From assembly GCF_022012445.1 (NCBI RefSeq), contig NZ_JAKLTS010000006.1, forward strand, positions 275,534 to 339,533: a stretch of 64,000 nt of DNA, read 5' to 3'. A program made the translations under genes and the position numbers. Each line of letters begins with the position of its first letter. The first letter of the stretch is position 1. A model generated the notes under the pieces. It did not search any database. It was not told where the DNA came from and worked only from the letters and a program-made list of their open reading frames with translations. Below, piece after piece: positions 41,904-50,030 of the stretch. The stretch comes from Massilia sp. TS11 (lineage in GTDB: Bacteria; Pseudomonadota; Gammaproteobacteria; Burkholderiales; Burkholderiaceae_D).

Positions 41904-43193
41904 CTAGCGGGTCAGGCGGTAGATCATCAGGGCGGTGCGGATGGTCGAGCGTTCGATCGAGGGGATGTCCAGGTCTTCGTTGGGCGAGTGGGCGCCATTG
42001 CCGGCCGCCCCCATGCCATCGAGGCTGTCGATCAGCGGCGCCACGAAGGCGACGTCGCCGGCGCCGCGCAGGCCGGGCGGCACGGCCACGATTTCGCCCA
42101 GGCCGGCGTCGATGCTGGCCTGCGAATACTGGGCCAGCAGCTTGCGGTTGCCTTCGGTCGGCGACATCGGCGGGTAGGAGTCGTGGAAGCGGATCGTGGC
42201 CGAGGTGCCGGCCAGGTTCTGGGCCGCGATCGCGCTCATTTTGGCACGCGCGCGGTCGCGCTGGGCGTAGTCGAGATAGCGCATGTCGCCATGTACGACC
42301 ACGCTGTTGGGGATGACATTGGTCTTGCCGAAGGCGCTGCCCTTGGCCAGCTCCGGCTGTTCGGTGACCTCGGTGCCGCCCAGGATCAGGCCGGGGCTGA
42401 AGGTCAGGTCCGGCTCGGGCACTTCGCGCCGGAAGGCGTCGAGGATGCGCGCCGCTTCATAGATGGCGCCATAGCCGCCGCGGAAAATCGCCGAGGAGTG
42501 GCCCTGCTTGCCCTTCACTTCGAGCACCCAGGACGAGGACGAGCGGCGCCCGATGGTGGCCGTGTCCTTGCCGTCGGCATTGCGCGAGGTGCCTTCGAAG
42601 GCCAGCGCCAGATCGCTGCGGCGGGCCGCGTCGATCAGGTCCTTGCGGGCGATCTCCTTGGGCGAGCCGGCGTCTTCTTCGTCGCCGGTAAACACGACGC
42701 GGATGGTGGTGTTGTCCAGGGCCCCGGCCTGCTTGAGCGCCTTCAGGGCCTGGATGATGATGACGTCGCCGCCCTTCATGTCGGATACACCCTGGCCGCG
42801 CACGCGGTCGCCGTGGCGCTCCCACAGCTGCACCGGGCTGTCCTTCTCGAACACGGTGTCGAGGTGGCCGATCAGCAGCAGGCGCTTGCCCTGCTTGCCT
42901 TCGCGCTCGGCGATCAGGTGGCCGGCGCGCTGCATCGCCGCCGGCATCTCGGACCAGCGGGTCTGGAAGCCGAGGGCGTCGAACTCCTGGCGGAACAGGG
43001 CGCCCACGGCGCGTACGCCGGCGTGGTTCATGGTGCCGCTATTGATGTTCACCGATTTTTCCAGCAGCGCCAGACCCTGGGCGTTGTTGGCTTTGACAGC
43101 GGCCACGATGGCCTGCTCGGTGGGCGAAAGGTCGGCCGCGAAGGCCGGCTGGAGGCAGGTGGCCGCCAGCAGGGCGAGAAGGGTCTTTTTCAT
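41904..43193 (-). CDS. Secreted M20-family metallopeptidase (carboxypeptidase-like)
   Basis: 429 residues. A signal peptide (KKTLLALLAATCLQPAFAA) makes it periplasmic. The M20 metal-binding residues are visible: H110 and D112 in LIGHLDTV, D138 in GVSDMKGGD, E172/E173 in FTGDEEDAG, and a late His in GNGAHSPNEDLDIPS. The M20 dimerisation domain lies in the middle (about 200-320). The family includes glutamate carboxypeptidase (CPG2-type) and related peptidases with two zinc ions; the substrate is unknown. Length normal. It stands alone, with the ECF operon downstream on the same strand. Confidence 0.9.
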   Translation of the reverse strand: MKKTLLALLAATCLQPAFAADLSPTEQAIVAAVKANNAQGLALLEKSVNINSGTMNHAGVRAVGALFRQEFDALGFQTRWSEMPAAMQRAGHLIAEREGKQGKRLLLIGHLDTVFEKDSPVQLWERHGDRVRGQGVSDMKGGDVIIIQALKALKQAGALDNTTIRVVFTGDEEDAGSPKEIARKDLIDAARRSDLALAFEGTSRNADGKDTATIGRRSSSSWVLEVKGKQGHSSAIFRGGYGAIYEAARILDAFRREVPEPDLTFSPGLILGGTEVTEQPELAKGSAFGKTNVIPNSVVVHGDMRYLDYAQRDRARAKMSAIAAQNLAGTSATIRFHDSYPPMSPTEGNRKLLAQYSQASIDAGLGEIVAVPPGLRGAGDVAFVAPLIDSLDGMGAAGNGAHSPNEDLDIPSIERSTIRTALMIYRLTR

Positions 43194-43255
43194 AGCCGCT
43201 TAATGTACACCGAATCGCGCCTGTGTGTATCATCCGCTGTAAAGGAGGATGTGCG

Positions 43256-44071
43256 ATGCGGATGCTGATCGTGGCGAGTCTGTTCCTGGCCGCTCTGGCG
43301 CAAGGTGCGGAACTGCAGGTGCTGCGCGACCAGGCCTATGGGCCGGATGCGCGCCAGCGGTATGACGTCTACCTGCCGGCGGCGCCGGCCAAGGATGCGC
43401 ACATCATCCTGATGGTGCACGGCGGCGCCTGGCGTATCGGCGACAAGCGCATGGGCCGCACGCTCGATAACAAGTCGGCCCACTTTACGGCGCGCGGCGA
43501 CGTCTTCGTCTCCACCAATTACCGCATGCTGCCGCAGGCCGATGTGGCCACCCAGGCCGAAGACATCGCCCGCGTGCTGGCTGCGGTGCAGGCCAAGGCG
43601 GCCGGCTGGGGCGTCAATCCGGCGCGCGTGCTGCTGGTCGGGCATTCGGCTGGCGCCCATCTGGCGGCCCTGCTGGCCAGCGCACCGGGGATCGGCGCGC
43701 GCTTCGGCGTGCAGCCCTGGCAGGCCACGATTGCGCTCGATTCGGCCGCCTACGACGTCGAGGAGATCATGAAGCGCCGCCACCTGCCGCTGTACGACCC
43801 GGCCTTCGGGACCGACCCGGCCCAGTGGCAGGCGCTGTCGCCGCAGGCCCAGCTCAAGGCGCCCACCCATCCGCTGCTGCTGGTGTGTTCGAGCGAGCGC
43901 GCCGACAGCTGTCCGGCGGCGCGCGCCTTCGCGGCCCGCGCCCAGGCTCTGGGCGGGCGCGCCGAGGTGCTGCCGCAGCCGCTGAACCACGGCCAGATCA
44001 ATGACAAGCTGGGCACGCCCGGCGATTACACGGCCGCCGTCGACGCCTTTATCGCCAGCCTCAAACCCTGA
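43256..44071 (+). CDS. Secreted alpha/beta-hydrolase (esterase/lipase-like)
   Basis: 271 residues. Signal peptide (MRMLIVASLFLAALAQGAE). The oxyanion motif HGGAW (55-59) and nucleophile GHSAG (S131) mark the hormone-sensitive-lipase-like/BD-FAE esterase group; the C-terminal His is probably in PLNHGQIND. A strong AAAGGAGG at 43241-43248 sets the start at 43256. Divergent from the M20 peptidase. The ester substrate is unknown. Confidence 0.88.
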   Translation: MRMLIVASLFLAALAQGAELQVLRDQAYGPDARQRYDVYLPAAPAKDAHIILMVHGGAWRIGDKRMGRTLDNKSAHFTARGDVFVSTNYRMLPQADVATQAEDIARVLAAVQAKAAGWGVNPARVLLVGHSAGAHLAALLASAPGIGARFGVQPWQATIALDSAAYDVEEIMKRRHLPLYDPAFGTDPAQWQALSPQAQLKAPTHPLLLVCSSERADSCPAARAFAARAQALGGRAEVLPQPLNHGQINDKLGTPGDYTAAVDAFIASLKP

Positions 44072-44166
44072 ACCGTGCACCGCGCTGGTGCAGGCGCCGG
44101 CGCGGCTTGTCCGGGCCTGCCGATGGTGCTAGTCTGGCTGTCAAGACGCTGACCCGTGAGGCTGAA

Positions 44167-44910
44167 ATGGCACGCCTGTTCTCCCTTCTGCTGTGTGGCC
44201 TGCTGGCCTGGCCGGGACTGGCCGCGGCCGATGAAATCATCCTCTACGCCTACCATCTCAAGCCGCCCTACATCGTCGACCGCGACAAGCAGACCGGCTT
44301 GTATTTCGATCTGGCCGCCTATCTGAATGAGCGCGTCAGCGCGCACAGCTTCAAGACCGTCTATCTGCCGCGCCGCCGTCTCGAGCACGACCTTGAAACG
44401 GGGCGCCTGAATGGCCTGGTGGTGGGCGTGCATCCGGCCTGGTTCAAGGACGAGAGCCGCACGCGCTATCTGTGGTCGCCGCCATTCGTGCACGACGAGG
44501 ACGTGGTGGTGTCGAACAGCGGCAGCCCGCTGCCGTATGCGGGGCCGGAGTCCCTGGTCGGCAAGAGCGTCGGCCTGTCGATGGGCTACTACTACTTCGG
44601 CATCGATGAACTGGTACGCGCCGGGCGCATCAAGCGCGATGAGGCGATCAGCGAGGAGGTCAGTCTCGACAAGCTGCGCCTGAAGCGCATCGACGCCACC
44701 GTCGTCACGCGCCGCACCTACGACTATCTGCTGCGCCACCGGCCCGAGTGGCGCAAGGAGTTCTTCGTGTCGAAGAAGCCGCATGACGAATTCGACCGCC
44801 TGATCCTGGTGCCGAAGGAGTACGGCTTCGTCATGCAGGACCTGAATGCCGCCCTCGGCCCCATTCTGCACGATCCGCAGTGGCAGAAAATCCTGCGCAG
44901 CTACTACTGA
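44167..44910 (+). CDS. Periplasmic solute-binding protein (SBP_bac_3-like)
   Basis: 247 residues. Signal peptide (MARLFSLLLCGLLAWPGLAAA). The mature protein has the pattern of the amino-acid-type periplasmic-binding fold: IILYAYHLKPPYIVDRD at the start, GLYFDLAAYLNER, RTRYLWSPPFVHDEDVVV, SLVGKSVGLSMGYYYF and the hinge block TRRTYDYLLRHRPEW. No transporter permease or sensor kinase is beside it, so it may be a stand-alone binding protein of the type seen across Oxalobacteraceae. The start at 44167 is chosen at the signal peptide, after GTGAGGC. Confidence 0.82.
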   Translation: MARLFSLLLCGLLAWPGLAAADEIILYAYHLKPPYIVDRDKQTGLYFDLAAYLNERVSAHSFKTVYLPRRRLEHDLETGRLNGLVVGVHPAWFKDESRTRYLWSPPFVHDEDVVVSNSGSPLPYAGPESLVGKSVGLSMGYYYFGIDELVRAGRIKRDEAISEEVSLDKLRLKRIDATVVTRRTYDYLLRHRPEWRKEFFVSKKPHDEFDRLILVPKEYGFVMQDLNAALGPILHDPQWQKILRSYY

Positions 44911-44980
44911 CAGCAGACTGCGCGCAGTTCGGCTAAGATGCCCGCTTTCGGTCGCGCCTCCCGCCGCGACGGAGACGGTC

Positions 44981-45127
44981 ATGAAGATGCGTAAGAAATC
45001 CGAGCTGCCTCAGAAGATCTGCGCCAGTTGCGGCCTGCCTTTCAGCTGGCGCAAGAAGTGGGAGCGCTGCTGGCATGAAGTCCAATATTGTTCCGAGCGC
45101 TGCCGGCGCCAGGGGAAACGCGTATGA
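44981..45127 (+). CDS. DUF2256 small zinc-ribbon protein
   Basis: 48 residues, basic, with four cysteines in two pairs (ICASCGLPF and YCSERC), consistent with one zinc site. KICASCGLPFSWRKKWERCW is the DUF2256 signature. ATG follows GGAGAC. The stop overlaps the start of the cryptochrome gene (ATGA at 45124-45127), and DUF2256 proteins are often found beside photolyase genes, so a role in the light or repair module is likely, though undefined. Confidence 0.85.
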   Translation: MKMRKKSELPQKICASCGLPFSWRKKWERCWHEVQYCSERCRRQGKRV

Positions 45128-46356
45128 GCACCCTGGTCTACTGGTTCCGGCGCGATCTGCGCCTGCACGATAATCCGGCGCTGCAGCTGGCGGCGCAGCG
45201 CGCCAGCCGCCTGCTGCCCGTCTACTGCCATGCGCCGGGCGTCGGCCCGCACCGCGCCGCTTTCGAGCGCAGCGCCCTCGATGGCCTGCGTGCCGCCTTG
45301 CGCGCGCTCGGCAGTGATCTGATCGAACTGCAGGGGCCCGCGCCGGCGGCCCTGCTGGCGCTGGACGCCGATGCCATCGTCTGCGAGGAGATCGCCGCGC
45401 CCGAAGAACAGGACGAGGTGGCGGCCCTGCGCGCGGCCGGCTGCGCCGTCGAGACCTGCTGGCAGTCCTCGCTGCTCGATCCGGCCAGCCTGCCGTTTGC
45501 CGTGGCCGAGCTGCCCAAGGTGTTTACCGCCTTTCGCCAGCAGGTCGAAGGATGCGGGCTGCAACCGCCCGCGCCCTTGCCCGCGCCAGTGCGCCTGCCG
45601 CCGCTGCCGGCGCCGCTGCCGACCAGCGTGGCGCCGCACGTGCGCGCGCTGCACGATGGGCGCGCCGCGTTCCCGTATGCGCTACCGGCCTGGCAGGGCA
45701 GTGAACAGGCGGCGCTGGCGCACTGGGCGCACTACCTGGCGCGCGGCCTGCCGCACACCTACAAGGCCACGCGCAATGCATTGAGCGGGATCGACATGTC
45801 GAGCAAGCTCTCGCCCTGGCTGGCGCTCGGCGCCATCTCGGCGCGCCGGGTGCTGGCCGAACTGCGTCGCTTCGAAGCCGCGCACGGCGCCAGCGACAGC
45901 AGCTATTGGCTGTGGTTCGAGCTGCTGTGGCGCGACTACTTCCGCTTTCTGCATCTGCAGCACGGGCGCGCCCTGTACCGCGGGCGCGGGCTGGGCGCGG
46001 CGCCGCCACCGGCCCACGATGCAGCGGGCTTTGCGCGCTGGTGCGCCGGCGAGACCGGGCAGGACCTGGTCGACGCCGGCATGCGCGAGCTGGCCGCCAC
46101 CGGCTTTCTGTCGAACCGCATGCGCCAGATCGTGGCCAGCTATCTGATCTACGAACTTGGCGGCGACTGGCGCCAGGGCGCGGCCTGGTTCGAGCGCCAG
46201 CTCGTCGATTACGACGTCTACAGCAATCAGGGCAACTGGCTGTACATCGCCGGGCGCGGCACCGACCCGCGCGGCGGCCGCCGCTTCGATCCCGACAAGC
46301 AGGCGCGCGAATACGACCGCGACGGCGCCTACCGGCGCAACTGGGGGCGGGCATGA
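45124..46356 (+). CDS. Cryptochrome-DASH / deoxyribodipyrimidine photolyase family protein
   Basis: 410 residues. The N-terminal antenna domain begins STLVYWFRRDLRLHDNPALQ, and the C-terminal FAD domain has TYKATRNALSGIDMSSKLSPWLALG, SYWLWFELLWRDYFRFL, TGFLSNRMRQIVASYLI and DYDVYSNQGNWLYIAGRGTD, which are cryptochrome-DASH patterns. Cry-DASH proteins bind FAD and a folate antenna (MTHF) and repair cyclobutane dimers in single-stranded or looped DNA. It is translationally coupled to DUF2256 upstream and to the FeS photolyase downstream (ATGA at 46353-46356). Slightly shorter than usual (430-500). Confidence 0.93.
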   Translation: MSTLVYWFRRDLRLHDNPALQLAAQRASRLLPVYCHAPGVGPHRAAFERSALDGLRAALRALGSDLIELQGPAPAALLALDADAIVCEEIAAPEEQDEVAALRAAGCAVETCWQSSLLDPASLPFAVAELPKVFTAFRQQVEGCGLQPPAPLPAPVRLPPLPAPLPTSVAPHVRALHDGRAAFPYALPAWQGSEQAALAHWAHYLARGLPHTYKATRNALSGIDMSSKLSPWLALGAISARRVLAELRRFEAAHGASDSSYWLWFELLWRDYFRFLHLQHGRALYRGRGLGAAPPPAHDAAGFARWCAGETGQDLVDAGMRELAATGFLSNRMRQIVASYLIYELGGDWRQGAAWFERQLVDYDVYSNQGNWLYIAGRGTDPRGGRRFDPDKQAREYDRDGAYRRNWGRA

Positions 46357-47885
46357 GCGCGCGCACCCTGCGTCTGATCCTGGGCGACCAGCTGTCGCTG
46401 CGCCACAGCTGGTTCCAGCACCGCCACGCGGACGTCGTCTACCTGATGATGGAAGTGCGCCAGGAGACCGACTATGTGCTGCACCATGCCCAGAAGATCC
46501 TGGCGATCTTCGCCGCCATGCGCCAGTTCGCCGCCGAACTGGAAGCGACCGGCCACCGCGTGCACTACCTGCGCATCGGCGACGCCGACAATACCCAGAG
46601 CCTGACGGCCAATCTGGAAGCGGCCCTGGCCCGCTTTGGCGCCAGCGAATGCGAATACCAGATGCCCGATGAATGGCGCCTGGAGCAGCAACTGGCCGCT
46701 TGGCGCCCGCCCGGCGTGCGCGTGCGCATGGTGGGCAGCGAGCATTTCTACACCGCGCCGGACGAGGCGGCAGGCATCTTCGCCGGGCGTCAGCGCTGGC
46801 TGATGGAGCACTTCTACCGCACGCTGCGGGTGCGCCACCAGGTGCTGATGGAAGCCGACGGCCAGCCGGTGGGCGGCAAGTGGAACTACGACCACGACAA
46901 CCGCAAGCCGTGGAAGGGCGATCCGCCCGAACCGCCCGACCGGCGCCCCTGCCATGACCGCGGCGCCCTGTGGGAGGAGATCACGGCGGCCGGCGTGCAA
47001 AGCTTCGGCAATCCGCAGGCGGGCGCGCTGCGCTGGCCGGCCAGCCGCGCCGAGGCCCTGCAGCAGCTCGCGCATTTCATCGCCCGCGCGCTGCCGCACT
47101 TCGGCGATTTTCAGGATGCGATGAGCAGCCGCGCGCGGCGTCTGTTCCATTCCCAGCTCTCGTTCGCCCTCAACGTCAAGCTGCTCGACCCACGCGAAGT
47201 GGTGCAGGCGGCGCAGGCGGCCTGGGAGGCCGGCCAGGCGCCGGTGGCGGCGGTGGAGGGCTTCATCCGCCAGATCCTCGGCTGGCGCGAGTATGTGCGC
47301 GGCGTGTACTGGGCGCGCATGCCGGCCTACGCCGAACACAATGTGCTGCGCCATGCGCTGCCGCTGCCGCGCTGGTTCTGGACCGGCCAGACCGGGATGC
47401 GCTGTCTGGCCCAGGCGATCGGCGATTCGCTCGAGGAGGCGCACGCCCACCATATCCAGCGCCTGATGGTGATCGGGAATTTCGCGCTGCTGGCCGGCCT
47501 CGATCCGCAGGCCGTGCACCGCTGGTACCTGGGCGTGTACATCGACGCCTTCGAGTGGGTCGAGCTGCCCAATACGCTGGGCATGAGCCAGTTCGCCGAT
47601 GGCGGCCTGCTGGCCACCAAGCCGTATGTCTCGAGCGCCGCCTATATCGACCGCATGAGCGACTACTGCCAGGGCTGCCGCTATGACAAAAAGCGCAAGA
47701 CCGGGCACGGGGCCTGTCCCTTCAATGCCCTGTACTGGGACTTCTTCGCGCGCCATCAGGACCAGCTGGGCGACAACCCGCGCATCGGCATGGTCTATCC
47801 GCAGCTGCGCAAGATGGACCCGGAGGCCCTGGCCGCGCTGCGCCAGCAGGCCGCCCTGTGGCGCGAAAAACTGGACGACTTGTAG
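46353..47885 (+). CDS. phrB: FeS-containing bacterial photolyase (PhrB/FeS-BCP type)
   Basis: 510 residues. The start LRLILGDQLSLRHSWF and MMEVRQETDYVLHHAQKI are typical of the prokaryotic FeS-BCP cryptochrome/photolyase class. Four cysteines for a [4Fe-4S] cluster are at C351, C439, C442 and C455 (CQGC...GHGACPFN), matching the spacing of Agrobacterium PhrB (350, 438, 441, 454). PhrB repairs (6-4) photoproducts and uses FAD with a dimethyl-ribityl-lumazine antenna. The ATG overlaps the stop of the cry-DASH gene, so both are made from one transcript. The longer open frame further upstream is a shadow of the neighbouring gene. Confidence 0.94.
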   Translation: MSARTLRLILGDQLSLRHSWFQHRHADVVYLMMEVRQETDYVLHHAQKILAIFAAMRQFAAELEATGHRVHYLRIGDADNTQSLTANLEAALARFGASECEYQMPDEWRLEQQLAAWRPPGVRVRMVGSEHFYTAPDEAAGIFAGRQRWLMEHFYRTLRVRHQVLMEADGQPVGGKWNYDHDNRKPWKGDPPEPPDRRPCHDRGALWEEITAAGVQSFGNPQAGALRWPASRAEALQQLAHFIARALPHFGDFQDAMSSRARRLFHSQLSFALNVKLLDPREVVQAAQAAWEAGQAPVAAVEGFIRQILGWREYVRGVYWARMPAYAEHNVLRHALPLPRWFWTGQTGMRCLAQAIGDSLEEAHAHHIQRLMVIGNFALLAGLDPQAVHRWYLGVYIDAFEWVELPNTLGMSQFADGGLLATKPYVSSAAYIDRMSDYCQGCRYDKKRKTGHGACPFNALYWDFFARHQDQLGDNPRIGMVYPQLRKMDPEALAALRQQAALWREKLDDL

Positions 47886-47914
47886 GGCCTTCGGCAGGCT
47901 TGGGAAAACTCCGA

Positions 47915-47920
47915 TATGAT
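47915..47920 (+). promoter_or_regulatory. Candidate -10 box before folE
   Basis: TATGAT (5 of 6 matches), 32 bp before the ATG at 47952. The upstream -35 region is poor (nearest TTCGGC with a 19-bp spacer), so an activator may be needed, or folE may simply be read from the photolyase transcript. Confidence 0.3.
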
Positions 47921-47951
47921 CCGGCTTTACCGAAAGAACCTGGACCTGCCC

Positions 47952-48650
47952 ATGCCCACTGAACTCAAGCCGATCGCCCCCGTGCCGGTCTCGCAGCGCA
48001 TTCGTGAGCGGCTGATGGCCGCCAAGGTGCGCTTCCACGCGAACGACAATATCGCCGCCTACATCGAGCCGGGCGAGCTCGAACAGCTGCTCGATGAAGT
48101 CACGGTCAAGATGCAGGGCGTGCTCGAAAGCCTGGTGATCGACACCCAGAACGACCATAACAGCATCGACACCGGCCGCCGCGTGGCCAAAATGTTCATC
48201 AACGAAGTCTTCAACGGCCGCTATGCGCCGGCGCCGCCGGTGACCGAGTTCCCGAATGTCTCCGGCTTGAATGAGCTGATGATCATCGGCCCGATCACCG
48301 TGCGCTCGGCCTGTTCCCACCATCTGTGCCCGGTGATCGGCAAGGTCTGGATCGGGGTCATGCCGAATGAGCACTCGAACCTGATCGGCCTGTCGAAGTA
48401 TGCGCGCATCGCCAGCTGGGTGATGAGCCGCCCGCAGATCCAGGAGGAGGCGGTGGTGCAGCTGGCCGACTATCTGCAGGAGCGCATGCAGCCGGACGGC
48501 CTGGCCGTGGTGATGGAGGCCGACCACTTCTGCATGCAATGGCGCGGCGTCAAGGACATGGATTCGAAGATGATCAATAGTGTGATGCACGGCTCCTTCC
48601 TCAAGGACCCGTCGCTGCGCCGTGAATTCCTGTCCCTGATTAAACGCTAA
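47952..48650 (+). CDS. folE: GTP cyclohydrolase I (FolE)
   Basis: 232 residues. Catalytic zinc ligands are C121, H124 (TVRSACSHHLCP) and C194 (ADHFCMQWRG). VAKMFINEVFNGRY, GLSKYARIASWVMSRPQIQEEA and MDSKMINSVMHGSF are FolE blocks. It makes 7,8-dihydroneopterin triphosphate from GTP, the entry to tetrahydrofolate. Located between two photolyase genes and a BLUF gene, it may be a light-induced copy supplying the folate antenna of cry-DASH; light-cluster folE copies are known in pseudomonads. An in-frame ATG at 47916 would add 12 residues but lies in the putative -10 box, so 47952 is preferred. Confidence 0.92.
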   Translation: MPTELKPIAPVPVSQRIRERLMAAKVRFHANDNIAAYIEPGELEQLLDEVTVKMQGVLESLVIDTQNDHNSIDTGRRVAKMFINEVFNGRYAPAPPVTEFPNVSGLNELMIIGPITVRSACSHHLCPVIGKVWIGVMPNEHSNLIGLSKYARIASWVMSRPQIQEEAVVQLADYLQERMQPDGLAVVMEADHFCMQWRGVKDMDSKMINSVMHGSFLKDPSLRREFLSLIKR

Positions 48651-48667
48651 GCCCGAAGGAAACCGCC

Positions 48668-49096
48668 ATGCTCGTCCGCCTCCTGTATGCCAGCCGTCTG
48701 GCCGCCGAAGCCAATCCGGCCAGTGTCGTCGCCTCCATCCTGCAGCAATCGCATGCGCACAATCCCTCGCATGGCATCACGGGTATCCTGTGCCATAGCG
48801 ACCATGTGTTCATGCAGGTGCTCGAGGGCGGGCGCGAGGCCGTCAACGCCCTGTACGCCAAAATCCTGCGCGACACGCGCCACACCGACGTGGTGCTGCT
48901 GCACTACGAAGAAATCAACGAACGCCGCTACTCCGGCTGGACCATGGGCCAGGCCAATCTGGCCAAGCTGAATGTGGCCACGCTGCTGCGCTACTCCGAC
49001 CTGCCGGTGCTGAACCCGCACGCGATGTCGGGCAAAAATTCGCTGGCCCTGATGGACGAGCTGATGGCCACCGCAGCCATCATCGGCCGTTCCTGA
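48668..49096 (+). CDS. BLUF-domain blue-light photoreceptor
   Basis: 142 residues, a stand-alone BLUF domain (1-95) with a C-terminal helical extension. The flavin-site residues are all present at positions identical to cyanobacterial Slr1694: Y7 (Slr1694 Y8), N32, Q50, W91 and M93 (HGITGILCHSDHVFMQVLEG; RRYSGWTMG). Blue light rearranges the hydrogen bonds around FAD. With no output domain fused, it must signal through a partner protein. It starts 17 nt after folE (AAGGAAA before ATG) and is followed by a strong terminator, so it ends the light-cluster operon. Confidence 0.93.
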   Translation: MLVRLLYASRLAAEANPASVVASILQQSHAHNPSHGITGILCHSDHVFMQVLEGGREAVNALYAKILRDTRHTDVVLLHYEEINERRYSGWTMGQANLAKLNVATLLRYSDLPVLNPHAMSGKNSLALMDELMATAAIIGRS

Positions 49097-49114
49097 CGCA
49101 AGCCGAGCGCATCC

Positions 49115-49141
49115 AGGCGGGCCGCGTGCCCGCCTTTTTTT
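49115..49141 (+). terminator. Rho-independent terminator after the BLUF gene
   Basis: Stem AGGCGGGC (49115-49122) / GCCCGCCT (49128-49135), loop CGCGT, followed by seven T (49135-49141). It ends the plus-strand transcript of the photolyase-folE-BLUF group. Confidence 0.9.
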
Positions 49142-49154
49142 ACCGCCATCCTTT

Positions 49155-49230
49155 CCAGCCAAACAAATCGGGGTCAGACCCCATTTATCCGCACGGATAA
49201 ATGGGGCCTGACCCCGATTTGTTTGGCTGG
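49155..49230. repeat. 76-bp inverted repeat built around GGGGTCAGACCCC
   Basis: Two 37-bp arms (49155-49191 and 49194-49230) are inverted copies with one mismatch (T/C in the core, GGGGTCTG vs GGGGCCTG) and a 2-bp loop. The arms contain the GGGGTCAGACCCC core also found at 13146 and 39526. It lies between the BLUF terminator and the minus-strand gene at 49887. Confidence 0.85.
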
Positions 49231-49269
49231 CAAAAGGTGTGTTTGGCGGGAATTCTTGGGCGGGCGCGT

Positions 49270-49887
49270 TCAGGAACGGGCGAGCGGGTTCGGCTCGGCG
49301 GCGCCGACCCGGCTCAGGGTGTTGCGGTCGGTGTGGTGGAAGGGCTCCGCCTGGCCGCGGATGTCCATCACGGTGTCGCTCTCGTAGCTCCAGCTGCCGT
49401 CCTCGTGGATGCTGATCGTGATGCGGTATTCGGTGGTGTTGAAATTCTGCTGCAGGAAGGGGTTGGAGGCGATCGCCGGCCCGCGCGCCACCAGCGTGAA
49501 CTGGCGCGCGTCGGGCGCCACCTCGCCGCTGGCCATGGCCGTCATCCCGCGCGGGATCGACAGGGTCTGGATCACCACCCCGGCCAGCGGCTCCCACAGG
49601 AAGTAGCCGTTCTGCTCGTGGTAGGTCTTGGTCTGGTTCGGCTTGGTGATGAAGATCGTGTAGCGCAGTCCGTAGAACAGTTGGGGGCCGTTGGTGACGG
49701 GGTCGATCGGCTGCATCTCGATGCGCTCGACATAGGCCTGCTTGCGCGGGCCGTCGGCCTTGGGTTTCACATCCAGGCCGCGCTGGCCTTCCCACACGCC
49801 GGCCAGCGGCGCCAATGGTCCCAGCTGGGCCAGGGTGTTGGTATCGGCCGCCGGTTCGGTGTAAATATCGTCGGGGTAGTCGTGCAT
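49270..49887 (-). CDS. Heme-binding beta-barrel (FABP/nitrobindin-like) protein
   Basis: 205 residues. The lipocalin/FABP-like fold of the DUF1794 (nitrobindin) group is suggested by LGPLAPLAGVWEGQRG near the start and RYTIFITKPNQTKTYHEQNGYFLWEPLAGVV and NTTEYRITISIHEDGSWSYES further on. Members bind heme or small hydrophobic ligands and are cytoplasmic. AGAGGCG precedes the ATG at 49887. It is divergent from the MFS transporter and shares a 135-bp intergenic region with it. An upstream in-frame extension is open but lacks support. The exact role is unknown. Confidence 0.78.
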   Translation of the reverse strand: MHDYPDDIYTEPAADTNTLAQLGPLAPLAGVWEGQRGLDVKPKADGPRKQAYVERIEMQPIDPVTNGPQLFYGLRYTIFITKPNQTKTYHEQNGYFLWEPLAGVVIQTLSIPRGMTAMASGEVAPDARQFTLVARGPAIASNPFLQQNFNTTEYRITISIHEDGSWSYESDTVMDIRGQAEPFHHTDRNTLSRVGAAEPNPLARS

Positions 49888-49963
49888 GGTCGCGCCTCTT
49901 GCTTTGGAGCGAACATCATAGCGGGATTGCTGGCATTTGCCCAAACTCAGGCGTGTTTTCTCG

Positions 49964-50030
49964 TTTGTCCTGAACAAAATGAAAATTCGTGGCACAATGC
50001 GGCTCAATTTGCCAATTTGTCCATGACAAA
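49964..50030 (+). promoter_or_regulatory. Twin TTTGT-type palindromes before the MFS transporter gene
   Basis: A perfect 15-bp palindrome TTTGTC-CAT-GACAAA (50016-50030) spans the ATG of the MFS gene (50023), and a weaker one, TTTGT...ACAAA, lies 52 bp upstream (49964-49978). They look like paired operators. Nearby CACAAT (49993-49998) could be a -10. Regulator unknown; a light- or B12-responsive MerR-type regulator is one speculation given the neighbours. Confidence 0.45.
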
